DNA of 64,000 nt. Source: Desulfosporosinus meridiei DSM 13257 (lineage in GTDB: Bacteria; Bacillota; Desulfitobacteriia; Desulfitobacteriales; Desulfitobacteriaceae). The DNA lies in the NCBI RefSeq assembly GCF_000231385.2, contig NC_018515.1, positions 2,066,501 to 2,130,500 of the forward strand, written 5' to 3'. The position numbers and the translations under genes are program-made. This document shows positions 35,611 to 43,581 of this stretch, in pieces (the stretch's first letter is position 1; each line of letters opens with the position of its first letter). A model generated the notes under the pieces. The model was not told the DNA's origin. It searched no databases and worked only from the letters and a program-made list of their open reading frames with translations.

Positions 35611-36687
35611 ATGATTCCCACAGCTGAACGAACCCCGCGGATTATCGCGGCTGAAATAAACACAATCAACCATCAGACTGGAAGGACTTTGCTGACTAAC
35701 GCCATTGAGATCGGCGGGCGGCTGAAAGAAGCTAAGGCTCTGGTCAGGCATGGAGAATGGGGAAAATGGCTGGTTGAGTCAGTCCGTTATTCCCAGCGTT
35801 CAGCCGGAAGGTTGATTCAGCTATATGAGGCCTATGGCTCATTCCCTGATCTTGAAACCGATCCGAATTGGTCAGCGCTGTCTAATTTGACCTACACCAA
35901 CGCCCTCATCCTTCTCGACGTTCCGGAAGAACTGCGGGCGGACTTTATCGCCCACAACGATGTGGAGAACATGTCTTCCCGGGAGCTTAAGCGGGCTGTG
36001 GGATTTACCGGGGCTGACGGAGACGGGGAGCATGCCCTGTCTCTGCCGAAACTAGACCAGGCCTTGCGGAAGATCGACGAACTGGAAAAGGCACTGAACT
36101 CCATGATCGCCAAAATCAGTGTCCTTGCCGACCAGGTCTGGAGCCTGGAGCAGAGGGTAGAGGAGGCATCGTCAAAATTCCGGGCAGGACGGAAGAGTGC
36201 TGCGGGGAAAGAGGCGAATTCGGAGGACAGCCCAAAAGAAGCAGCGCCGGCTGAGGCCCAAAACCTCCCAGCCGAGGGTCCGCCCATACCCGTTCAAGGC
36301 GCTGAATTTCCCGGATCCCCTCAAGTCCCCGAAATGACGGAGTCAGCCGCTCCGGAAGCGGTTCCTGCCAAAATCCCCTCTGCCTCCTCGCGTTCCTCAG
36401 CTCCCGTGCTCGTTACTTCTAATTTAACGGTGCCCGAGTTTCCCAAGTTTACAGCATCAGGATTTGAAAACGCCGATCCTGAATACTATACCCGGCAAGC
36501 CGAATCGCTGTTTAAATTTCACCGCAGCAATATTCGAAACTCCTTTGAGCAGCTCACCCTGTTGTTGACCGTGCTGACCAGGAAGGACAAGGAGATGAAG
36601 GAGAGACTGCGTAAGCAGCTCAAAGCCTTCCTGGAGAACATGGCCAAAAGCATCAGTCAATGGCCTCCCGGGATTAAAATGTCATAA
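35611..36687 (+). CDS. DUF3102 domain protein
   Basis: About 358 residues. The first ~140 form the DUF3102 domain (NAIEIGGRLKEAKALVRHGE, WGKWLVESVRYSQRSAGRLI). A coiled coil (about 145-185), a low-complexity Pro/Ala/Glu linker (about 185-285) and a helical C-terminal domain follow. DUF3102 proteins are common in Firmicute genomes and mobile elements; some are thought to bind DNA (inference). The ATG at 35599 is an alternative start, but the ribosome site AAGGATGG fits 35611 better. Confidence 0.75.
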   Translation: MIPTAERTPRIIAAEINTINHQTGRTLLTNAIEIGGRLKEAKALVRHGEWGKWLVESVRYSQRSAGRLIQLYEAYGSFPDLETDPNWSALSNLTYTNALILLDVPEELRADFIAHNDVENMSSRELKRAVGFTGADGDGEHALSLPKLDQALRKIDELEKALNSMIAKISVLADQVWSLEQRVEEASSKFRAGRKSAAGKEANSEDSPKEAAPAEAQNLPAEGPPIPVQGAEFPGSPQVPEMTESAAPEAVPAKIPSASSRSSAPVLVTSNLTVPEFPKFTASGFENADPEYYTRQAESLFKFHRSNIRNSFEQLTLLLTVLTRKDKEMKERLRKQLKAFLENMAKSISQWPPGIKMS

Positions 36688-36876
36688 TTGCAATGGGTTA
36701 ACCCTTTATTTAATGGATAGTTATCAAAGTTTCCCAATTGGGCAAATAAAAATACATTTTTGGATTAACCAATCCTTCCTCTCAATCTGCTGATTTCTGC
36801 CAAAACCAGCAGATCGGATTTGGTCATAGGGTGGTCAAGTACCGACCATTGCTTGCTAAGATTAAATTTCTTCAAA

Positions 36877-36906
36877 TTGACTTTTTCTAAAATTCAATGC
36901 TATAAT
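36877..36906 (+). promoter_or_regulatory. promoter of the MFS leader
   Basis: TTGACT and TATAAT are 18 bases apart. Transcription would start near 36913, about 195 bases before the MFS start codon. The stretch 36688-36876 holds a small hairpin (ATCTGCTG/CAGCAGAT) but no gene. Confidence 0.7.
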
Positions 36907-36921
36907 TTAGTCGAACTCAAG

Positions 36922-37060
36922 ATGAGTAAACTTGAGAGAGGTCATCGGAGGGCTTGTAATCGTAATTACAATGCTGGATAAGATGTCGGGTGCGCCCGGT
37001 GTTTTGTTTGGCATTTTTTCGTTTGGGAAGCAATTAAGTTTAACTATCCGAAGACAATGC
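36922..37060 (+). promoter_or_regulatory. long structured leader of the MFS pump gene
   Basis: The leader could encode a 19-residue peptide (ATG at 36922, MSKLERGHRRACNRNYNAG). It overlaps a TGTAAT/ATTACA hairpin and is followed by a GC-rich hairpin (CGGGTGCGCCCG) and T-runs (36998-37020) that may act as an attenuator. Leader peptides with attenuators control several drug-resistance genes in Firmicutes. I cannot match it to a known riboswitch. Confidence 0.4.
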
Positions 37061-37106
37061 GTGGGTGCCAACTAGGTTTATAGGAAGGAAAGGGGAGTAC
37101 CTTCTT

Positions 37107-38546
37107 TTGAATTGGAAAAGAACAAATTTAGTGATAGCAATCATGCTGGTCATGTTTTTAGCGGCTGTTGAGGGAACAATTGTTACTATGGCAATGCCAA
37201 CCATCGCCAAAGAATTGCAGGGATTTGAACTGATCAGCCTGGTCTTTTCGGTTTATCTGCTGACCTCAGCCGTATCGACCCCTATTTACGGTAAGCTGGC
37301 GGATTTATATGGCAGGAAACATGTGCTTTCAATCAGTATCCTCCTCTTTTTAGCCGGAAGCTTTTTATGCGGTTTATCTCAGAGTATGGTCATGCTCATC
37401 GCCTTTCGTGCAGTTCAAGGGCTGGGGGCAGGGGGGATCTTCACAGTCTCCTTCACCATTATCGGCGATGAGTTCCCCCTGGAGGAACGGGCTAAGATCC
37501 AAGGTGGTCTAAGTACGGTCTGGGGAGTCGCCACCCTTGTGGGACCCTTCTTGGGAGGGTTTTTAATTGACGTGCTTTCGTGGCACTGGATATTTTTTAT
37601 TAATCTTCCCTTTGGTCTGGTTGCCGTTATTTTGCTGCAAAGGTCTTTGCGGGAAACCTTTTCGAGGGAAAAACAGAGCATTGATTATGGGGGAATTATT
37701 ACTTTATCTTTGGCGGTAATTTCCTTCTTGAGTATATTTGTTGTTGATCAAAACGCCCATTCTCAAGGCTATTCCATTTTTATCGGAACTGCTCTAACGT
37801 CGGCGATTCTGCTGTTGGTGCTCTTTTACAAAATCGAAAAAAGGGCCAAAGAGCCAGTTTTACCTTTTGCTATTTTTACTAGGACAAGTGTGATCGTTAA
37901 TTTGTTATCCTGCCTGATTTTTGCTGTATTGATGGGCATTGATGTTTATATTCCTTTATATTTGCAAACAGTTTTGGGATACAGCCCTACAATATCCGGA
38001 CTGGCCATGCTGCCCATGTCGATTTCCTGGCTGATCTTGTCCATTACCCTTGGTAGAATCATGTCGAAATATGGCGGCAAAGCTGTCATAGTGGCTGCTA
38101 ATGTAGTTATATTTATTAGTACATTATTGCTGACCACCCTGGGAACGGCTACACCCGTACAATTCGTGTTAATGTATTGCTTCATATTGGGTATTGGTTT
38201 TGGCGGAGCGTCCACGGCCTTGACAATCATTATCCAGGATTCTGTAGATTACCACCAAAGAGGCAGTGCGGTAGGCGCTAATTCTTTGCTCAGAACCTTG
38301 GGACAGACCATCGGCATTAGTGTTTTCGGAAATATTTTCAACTCCCATATCACCAATTATTTTATCAGGCATGGAATTGAGGGAGTCAATTCAGGCAACC
38401 TCTATCAGCTCTCGTCGTTTGGTCTAGCCCTTACTTCCGAACAGATATGTTTATCCTTGAATAGCGCCACTCATGTTTTGTTTATTGCCTTTGTCGTTAT
38501 CTCCGGCTTATCTTTGATACTCTCCCTGGCAATGCCCGGGAGATGA
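37107..38546 (+). CDS. MFS drug transporter, DHA2 (EmrB/QacA) family
   Basis: A 479-residue transporter with 14 predicted helices. Motif A appears in YGKLADLYGRKHVL and motif C in GGLSTVWGVATLVGPFLGG, as in proton-driven drug antiporters. I chose a TTG start (MNWKRTNLVIAIMLVMFLAA) after GGGGAG; a GTG 14 codons earlier has no site. The long leader suggests drug-dependent induction (inference). Confidence 0.9.
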   Translation: MNWKRTNLVIAIMLVMFLAAVEGTIVTMAMPTIAKELQGFELISLVFSVYLLTSAVSTPIYGKLADLYGRKHVLSISILLFLAGSFLCGLSQSMVMLIAFRAVQGLGAGGIFTVSFTIIGDEFPLEERAKIQGGLSTVWGVATLVGPFLGGFLIDVLSWHWIFFINLPFGLVAVILLQRSLRETFSREKQSIDYGGIITLSLAVISFLSIFVVDQNAHSQGYSIFIGTALTSAILLLVLFYKIEKRAKEPVLPFAIFTRTSVIVNLLSCLIFAVLMGIDVYIPLYLQTVLGYSPTISGLAMLPMSISWLILSITLGRIMSKYGGKAVIVAANVVIFISTLLLTTLGTATPVQFVLMYCFILGIGFGGASTALTIIIQDSVDYHQRGSAVGANSLLRTLGQTIGISVFGNIFNSHITNYFIRHGIEGVNSGNLYQLSSFGLALTSEQICLSLNSATHVLFIAFVVISGLSLILSLAMPGR

Positions 38547-38634
38547 GAATTTTATATAGATTATTAGTTTTAGAAAAGTGTGTATTAAAATGATAATCCG
38601 AAAAATATTACAGGGACCATGAGGTCCTTTTTGT
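38545..38634 (+). repeat. 3'-end cassette shared with the comA gene end
   Basis: From the stop codon of the MFS gene, TTTTATATAG.TTATTAGTTT, TAAAAT..TAATC.GAAAAAT and ATTACAGGG lead to a short terminator hairpin (GGACC-ATGA-GGTCC-TTTTT, 38614-38634). The same order of sequence follows comA at 57810-57890, and in both places a ComA-box-like promoter comes next. Confidence 0.65.
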
Positions 38635-38699
38635 ATATCAGACAGAAACGGTTCATCTACTTAGCACATGATAAAAGAGATTAAGGATAAGCGCAAAAA

Positions 38700-38750
38700 A
38701 TGCGGTACCTTGCAGTGCGATTTTCGGTGAAAAATTACTTGAATCGTTAT
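38700..38750 (+). promoter_or_regulatory. ComA-box-like quorum-sensing promoter (copy A)
   Basis: ATGCGG-TACC-TTGCAG-N6-TTTCGG, then 17 bases and CGTTAT; TATAAA lies at 38749-38754. The arrangement matches the elements before comX, before the 52470 gene and after comA. An extra inverted half-site (GCGCAA) lies upstream at 38691. It would drive the small gene and anchored protein that follow. Confidence 0.6.
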
Positions 38751-38783
38751 AAAGTAATTACTAACAAAGAAGGAGACGAACAA

Positions 38784-38831
38784 TTGTCTAAAAAAGACAT
38801 GGAAAAGCGAAGGAGGAATAATTATTCTTAA
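38784..38831 (+). CDS. possible 15-residue peptide
   Basis: A TTG start with a good GAAGGAGA site, reading MSKKDMEKRRRNNYS. It ends just before the anchored-protein gene and covers its ribosome site, so it may couple translation. Peptides this short cannot be judged from sequence alone. Confidence 0.3.
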   Translation: MSKKDMEKRRRNNYS

Positions 38832-38841
38832 AAAGAAATAC

Positions 38842-39306
38842 ATGTTTTTAATTTTCATATTCATGGTAGTAGTATGTTTATCAATATTTATGTTGTTAAA
38901 AATGGAAAATAAGTCAGTTAATCATCACGGTTATGAATTGAAATCAAAAGTTATATCAATTAAAAATCAAAATGAAAACGCATACGAAATTCCAAAATCC
39001 CAAATTGACAATGGCGAACTAGCGTTTTATAAAATCAAAGGAAGAAAGGGTATAAATCTTGAAAAAGGGGATGAGGTATTAATAGTATTAAATATTAAAA
39101 CAGAAAATGTAGATAATTGTGTTTTAGGCTATTGCCTTAATGAAGAATATATAGATTTTTTTTCTGCCCCAATATCTGATACTTTGGAAGCTAGTTTTAT
39201 TGCACAAAGGGGAGGTGAATATTATATATACAGTATAGGAGCATCGGCTGGTTTTACTAATATCACATCTGGGATAATACAGATTAATCCAAATAAAGGC
39301 GTTTAA
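38842..39306 (+). CDS. membrane-anchored hypothetical protein under a ComA-like promoter
   Basis: A 154-residue protein: N-terminal helix (FLIFIFMVVVCLSIFMLL) and an extracellular domain of about 125 residues. The family is not recognised. The first ATG has no close ribosome site. GGAGG at 38812 instead points to an ATT codon at 38824 in the same frame, which would give a positively charged start (LKKKYMFL) like that of the 52470 gene product (MIIKKK). So the true start may be non-standard. The promoter suggests quorum-sensing control. Confidence 0.65.
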   Translation: MFLIFIFMVVVCLSIFMLLKMENKSVNHHGYELKSKVISIKNQNENAYEIPKSQIDNGELAFYKIKGRKGINLEKGDEVLIVLNIKTENVDNCVLGYCLNEEYIDFFSAPISDTLEASFIAQRGGEYYIYSIGASAGFTNITSGIIQINPNKGV

Positions 39307-39369
39307 TTGCAGAGAGCCAGAGTAAAAAATGGTGAGAGTGAAAATTGCCCAATCCAATTCAGGCGCAGA

Positions 39370-39570
39370 GATTTAAGAATTAATGGAATTAAATACACGA
39401 CGGATAAGTAAAAAATTGAGTATTTTCGCTGTCGTCGGTTTTGAATTTTATAATTTTGCGCTGATCGAGAATAAAACCGTGAAACAGATGAGTTGATCCT
39501 GCCGGCAGGAATGACTGACGGAGAGTGGACAATGAAGCAGGGGGTTAGGATAGATATTAGTTCCCTGCAG
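39370..39570 (+). pseudogene. decayed reading frame
   Basis: One frame gives MELNTRRISKKLSIFAVVGF then ENKTVKQMS and a stop; the next frame gives LPAGMTDGEWTMKQGVRIDI and a stop. The parts look like a secreted protein broken by deletion and frameshift. The second part resembles sequence at 12870-12905. No family is assigned. Confidence 0.3.
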
Positions 39571-39669
39571 TGAAGATTATCACAGCGCATAAATGTCGGA
39601 ACCTATTTCCAAGCTGCTCATTTTCTCAGCTGTGTGGTAAAATGTGGTTAGAAAATGAGGTGAGGGGAT

Positions 39670-40484
39670 ATGTTTAAGATAGGTGAATTTTCCAAACTGG
39701 CCCAAGTATCGATTCGAATGTTGCGATATTATGATGAAACAGGATTATTAAAACCTGCTGAAATCGATAAATTTACAAATTACAGGTTATACTCCATAGA
39801 GCAAATTCCTGTTTTGAATAAAATCATCTTTTTACGGGATTTAGGGTTTAATGTTTCTGAAATTGCGGTTGCGCTAAACCATTGGGAGGATGAATTTATA
39901 GCCAATCAACTTGACCATAAACGTCTGGAAATTGAGAACGGAATTAAAGCCGGGCAGGAAAAACTAGCTAAAATTGAACTGGCTAAGAGGGATATCCGGC
40001 AGGAAAAAATTAGGATACATTACAATGTTTCTCTTAAATCCATACCCAGTTATCAGGTGTTTTCTTTAAGGCGGGTTGTCTGTAATTATTATGCCGAGGG
40101 CCAACTGTGGAAGGAAATGTCGGCTTTTGCAGGTCAAAATAATATTCCCATTTCCAACAACACCTTTACCATTTATCACGACACGGATTATCGGGAAACA
40201 GATGTCGATATGGAAATATGTGCTCCTGTGGCCCGCATAGGCCAGGATAGGTGTGGTTTTACCTATCGGAATACGGAACCTGTACCCATTATGGCCTGTT
40301 CCATGGTTTATGGCCCTTTTGAAAACATTTCCGGGGCGTACCTTGCCTTCGCCAACTGGCTGCAGGGCATAGTCAATATAAAATGAGCGGGCAGAGCAGG
40401 CAAATCGTTCATCGCGGGCCGTGGAATGAGGAAAACCCTGACAAGTACTTAACAGAACTTCAAATACCGCTGGAAAAGATATAA
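39670..40484 (+). pseudogene. MerR family regulator, frameshifted near its C-terminus
   Basis: The N-terminal MerR HTH (MFKIGEFSKLAQVSIRMLRY YDETGLLKP region), a coiled coil and a GyrI-like effector domain are intact up to FANWLQG. One missing base near 40365 then causes a stop at 40386. In the next frame the domain continues to its normal end (HSQYKMSGQSRQIVHRGPWN, then a tail ending LQIPLEKI at 40484). The shortened protein could retain DNA binding. ATG after GGTGAGGGG. Confidence 0.8.
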
Positions 40485-40608
40485 GGAAAAGCGTTTTGCA
40501 GATTGCAAGACGCTTTTTAAGCTATCCTATCGGATTCTTGACTCTCACATGATGAGAGGGTCTACACTGAATTTGCAGATCAATCAAGTATTAATGGAGG
40601 TATGCACT

Positions 40609-41085
40609 ATGCAGAATTTTGAGATCACTCCTATCGGCAAAATCAATCTAAACGACGACGGAATGTTCATTGAGCTTGAGCCGAGGTATATCCCGGCGTT
40701 ACAAGGATTAGACGGATTTAGCCATATCAATGTTATCTGGTGGTTCAGTGACTTTGATAATGAGGAAACCAGAAACATATTTGAAACGCACCAACCCTAT
40801 AAAAACGCTCCGCCTGTAATGGGCATTTTTGCCACCAGGTCACCGATTCGTCCAAATCCCTTGGCTTTAACTACGGCGCAGGTTATTGGCATTGACTACG
40901 CAAAAGGCATTCTGCAAATTGCCTATATTGATGCTAATAATGGAACACCGGTACTTGACATAAAGCCGTATACCCCAAGCCTTGACAGGGCGGAAATCCC
41001 GAGTGTACCGCAATGGTGCAGCCATTGGCCTAAAAGTTTAGAGGAATCGGAAGATTTTAATTGGGAGAATGAATTTAATTTTTAA
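40609..41085 (+). CDS. trmO: tRNA (N6-threonylcarbamoyladenosine37-N6)-methyltransferase TrmO
   Basis: A 158-residue TrmO/YaeB-type SAM enzyme with the beta-barrel fold: ITPIGKI, LDGFSHINVIWWF, then the strongly conserved GIFATRSPIRPNPLALTTAQ and LDIKPYTPSLDR. It methylates t6A37 in some tRNAs in E. coli; a shorter form as here is common in Firmicutes. The ATG follows TGGAGG. A strong hairpin overlaps its stop codon. Confidence 0.9.
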   Translation: MQNFEITPIGKINLNDDGMFIELEPRYIPALQGLDGFSHINVIWWFSDFDNEETRNIFETHQPYKNAPPVMGIFATRSPIRPNPLALTTAQVIGIDYAKGILQIAYIDANNGTPVLDIKPYTPSLDRAEIPSVPQWCSHWPKSLEESEDFNWENEFNF

Positions 41086-41133
41086 AATCAAACAGATGTC
41101 ACATGACAATAAAGTGTGGCATCTGTTTGATTT
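41085..41133 (+). terminator. hairpin terminator
   Basis: AAATCAAACAGATG.CACA pairs with TGTG.CATCTGTTTGATTT around an 11-base loop, followed by a short T-rich stretch. It terminates trmO. Confidence 0.8.
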
Positions 41134-41164
41134 CTATCCATTGCAATGCTCGGAAGAAAGGATT
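41126..41164 (+). repeat. 39-base repeat (other copy 45036-45074)
   Basis: TTGATTTCTATCCATTGCAA then TGCYCGGAAGAAAGGATTAT is present at both places. Just after this copy, at about 41205-41250, a piece reading MTLPQKEKGEAFDL resembles fragments of the response-regulator (MTLPQKE at 45571) and ABC (AAAAAGGCGAAGCAT at 47578) genes, so this area is a mosaic. Confidence 0.6.
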
Positions 41165-41326
41165 ATCTATTATAACCCCCTTACTGGTGCTCGCAGCGGG
41201 AGAACAATGACCCTGCCACAAAAAGAAAAAGGCGAAGCATTTGATCTGCGCTATAAGGTATTCAATTTTAAGATAATGATATTCATGCCAAGGATGTGTT
41301 ATAATATGGGAAAAGGAGGTGTCTAT

Positions 41327-41901
41327 ATGCCACCTACTCCAAAAGAGTTATCAGCCTCTTACAGCTACGCAGACTATTTGACCTGGCCGGAAGACGAACG
41401 CTGGGAGCTAATTGACGGAGTTCCTTTTAATATGACTCCCGCCCCTACGCCAAAACATCAAGAAATTCTAGGAGAATTGTTTCGCATACTGGCAAATTGG
41501 CTCAAAGGAAATAGATGTAGAGCCTATATGGCCCCGTTTGATGTTCGACTAGCCGGATCCGATACACTTGATACGGAAATCGATAAAGTTGTTCAGCCAG
41601 ATATTTCAGTGGTGTGTGATCCTCAGAAAATTGATGATCGTGGATGTTTGGGAGCACCGGACATGATTATTGAAATACTATCACCGTCAACGTTTAAAAA
41701 AGACCTAGGGATAAAGCTTACCTTTATGAAAGTTCCGGGGTTAAAGAATATTGGGTCGTCTACCCCCTGGATGAAATAGTTATGGTATTTATTCTTCAGA
41801 ACGGCCAGTATGGAAAACCTACGGTATACTCAGTACCCGATGAGATCCCAGTAGAATTATTCGAAGATCTCACTATACCCTTGGAATCTGTTTTTCGATG
41901 A
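41327..41901 (+). pseudogene. Uma2 family protein, frameshifted
   Basis: Begins with ATG after AAAAGGAGGTG and reads as Uma2 (YADYLTWPEDERWELIDGVP, APFDVRLAGS, VVQPDISVVCDPQ, GAPDMIIEILSPSTFKKDLG). One T is missing at about 41717; the frame then stops at 41779. In the next frame the normal end is preserved (YLYESSGVKEYWVVYPLDEI to LTIPLESVFR, stop 41901). The catalytic residues lie before the break. Confidence 0.8.
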
Positions 41902-42088
41902 TTCGGTTAGGGGGCATCATGAAACGCGATGCTCCGTTTAATCAAAAGTACAATTGTGGTACTGAAGATAGAACAGAAAGATTACCGAGTTAGGGAATAT
42001 TATTGAACAAGATCAACTATATTTAAATTGATTCAAATAAGTAGCCAATAGCCCTCATCTAATTCTAGGTGGGGGCTATTTACGAACA

Positions 42089-42223
42089 TACCCTTTGGAT
42101 GATCGAGTAGGCGCTTTAGTTACTGGTCGATCAGCAAATGGTCATTATAATGACAATGCGAAAGCAAGCGATGTATACCCAGGGTATGCAAAAAGGATTT
42201 TATATTTGTATAACTATAAATGA
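42089..42223 (+). pseudogene. unidentified gene remnant
   Basis: An open frame YPLDDRVGALVTGRSANGHY then NDNAKASDVYPGYAKRILYL ends at 42223, with no start codon or ribosome site. A hairpin (ATAGCCCTCATC/GGTGGGGGCTAT) precedes it at 42047-42084. I see nothing else in 41902-42330. Confidence 0.3.
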
Positions 42224-42330
42224 TCTTGCGGGGATCTGTGAAGGGGCAAACTAATCTCTACTCTAGGCGTATTGCCCGTTGGAGAAAAGTTTGCTTCTAC
42301 TCGATTTCTTTGAAGGGGAGTTGCTAAGGA

Positions 42331-42717
42331 GTGAGGAGAATAATACATAGACTTCCAATAATGATATTGTTGTTGCTATTATTGACATCCTGCAATGTCA
42401 ATGATAATAGAGTTAAAAAGTTGAATTTTGGATTAAAGGATATAGAATGGCATTTAAATGAGGGCTATGCATTCATTGATATGACTGTAGATGTTAAACA
42501 AGATGTTGGAGGGTTTGGAGAGTTACATCAATTTATTATAAGTAATAGAGAGGAAAAGCTATCCATTTCTGATTGGTATTCTAAAAGTGCAGGTAATGCA
42601 AGTTATCTTGATGGGATTGTTAGAGGAGAAATTAGCAAGATTGATGACCCTAATATTTGGAATGATAAAGAATGGGTCGATGTTATTTTTGCAATTATTG
42701 CCGAAAGACAACATTAA
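42331..42717 (+). CDS. small lipoprotein
   Basis: A 128-residue protein with an N-terminal helix and lipobox (IMILLLLLLTSCN, Cys about 21), so it is probably anchored to the outer face of the membrane. The mature part is acidic and not recognised. GTG start with AAGGAG overlapping it and GGGGAG further upstream. It stands alone. Confidence 0.65.
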   Translation: MRRIIHRLPIMILLLLLLTSCNVNDNRVKKLNFGLKDIEWHLNEGYAFIDMTVDVKQDVGGFGELHQFIISNREEKLSISDWYSKSAGNASYLDGIVRGEISKIDDPNIWNDKEWVDVIFAIIAERQH

Positions 42718-42730
42718 TTTAAGAGGAAAT

Positions 42731-42794
42731 AGAAATTCGGCTATTTGAATCTGGTGAATCTAGTGATTAATCAGACTCAAATAGCCGAATTTCT
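42731..42794 (+). terminator. long imperfect hairpin (third of its kind)
   Basis: Two 32-base arms (AGAAATTCGGCTATTTGA outer part perfectly paired) with a few mismatches near the TCTAGTGA centre. It follows the lipoprotein gene. The arms resemble those of the hairpin at 5895-5960 (AAATTCGG...), with paired changes. Confidence 0.65.
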
Positions 42795-43023
42795 AATCAC
42801 CTCATTGATAATTTCATATCGGGGAGTTTTTATTTTCGGAGCTTCGCAAGTTACTTGGCGAGACTGGGCGGAAAAATAGTAAAACTCTGATGTGTTACTA
42901 TCCCTTTGATGATATGGCATGCTTTATTTTTCATTAGTTGAAAAATCTTGTCAGAAAAGCGGTTCCTCTTCGTATTAATTTATGAAGAGTTTTTGAGGAT
43001 TGAAGAGGGTGGCGAAATAAAGG

Positions 43024-43581
43024 ATGGATAACCTGAATTTTATTGCAAATATAAAAAAGAAGAATAAAAGAGCCCTGGAATTTGTTGTAGACCATTACAG
43101 CAACTTGGTTTGCAAAGTGATCCGAAGCGTGCTTCCTGCAAATAACTGTGAAGCAATGATTGAAGAGTGCATGAACGATGTCTTTTGGCTAGTGTGGTGC
43201 AACATCGATAGTTTTGATGAAACAAAAGGTGATTTTAAATCCTGGATCGCAGCTATATCAAAGTATAAGGCAATTGATTGCAGGAGAAAGCTGAACAAAC
43301 AAAGTCAATGGGTAAGTTTCAGCGATGGAAATATGTATGAAAAGATCTCAACTGAAGAAATCGTTGTTACAAAGGAAAATAGAAAAGAACTTGTGAAGGC
43401 AATCAATGATCTGAAGGATGAAGATCGAGAAATTTTTATCCGGCGCTATTTTCTGGGTGAAGGAATTGAGAATATAGCGAGGGCTTTTTCAGTGGACAGG
43501 AATGTCGTGGATAAACGGCTTTCAAGGGGTCGTCAGTATTTAAAGGAAAAGCTGGTCTTTTTGAAAGGAGAAATGCTCTAA
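43024..43581 (+). CDS. ECF-type RNA polymerase sigma factor
   Basis: A 185-residue sigma-70 family protein: region 2 (LEFVVDHYSNLVCKVIRSVL, DVFWLVWCNIDSFDETKGDF, KSWIAAISKYKAIDCRRK) and region 4 (INDLKDEDREIFIRRYFLGE, FSVDRNVVDKRLSRGRQYLK). It overlaps the anti-sigma gene by one base. ATG after GAGGGTGG. It probably controls its own operon under cell-envelope stress (inference). Confidence 0.92.
   Translation: MDNLNFIANIKKKNKRALEFVVDHYSNLVCKVIRSVLPANNCEAMIEECMNDVFWLVWCNIDSFDETKGDFKSWIAAISKYKAIDCRRKLNKQSQWVSFSDGNMYEKISTEEIVVTKENRKELVKAINDLKDEDREIFIRRYFLGEGIENIARAFSVDRNVVDKRLSRGRQYLKEKLVFLKGEML

Noticed and set aside
36922-37060. Known riboswitch class in the MFS leader
   Set aside because: I compared it with the conserved cores I know and saw no convincing match, so it is listed only as an unassigned leader.
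39303-39590. 95-codon minus-strand ORF
   Set aside because: It lies antisense to decayed plus-strand frames and lacks a ribosome site.
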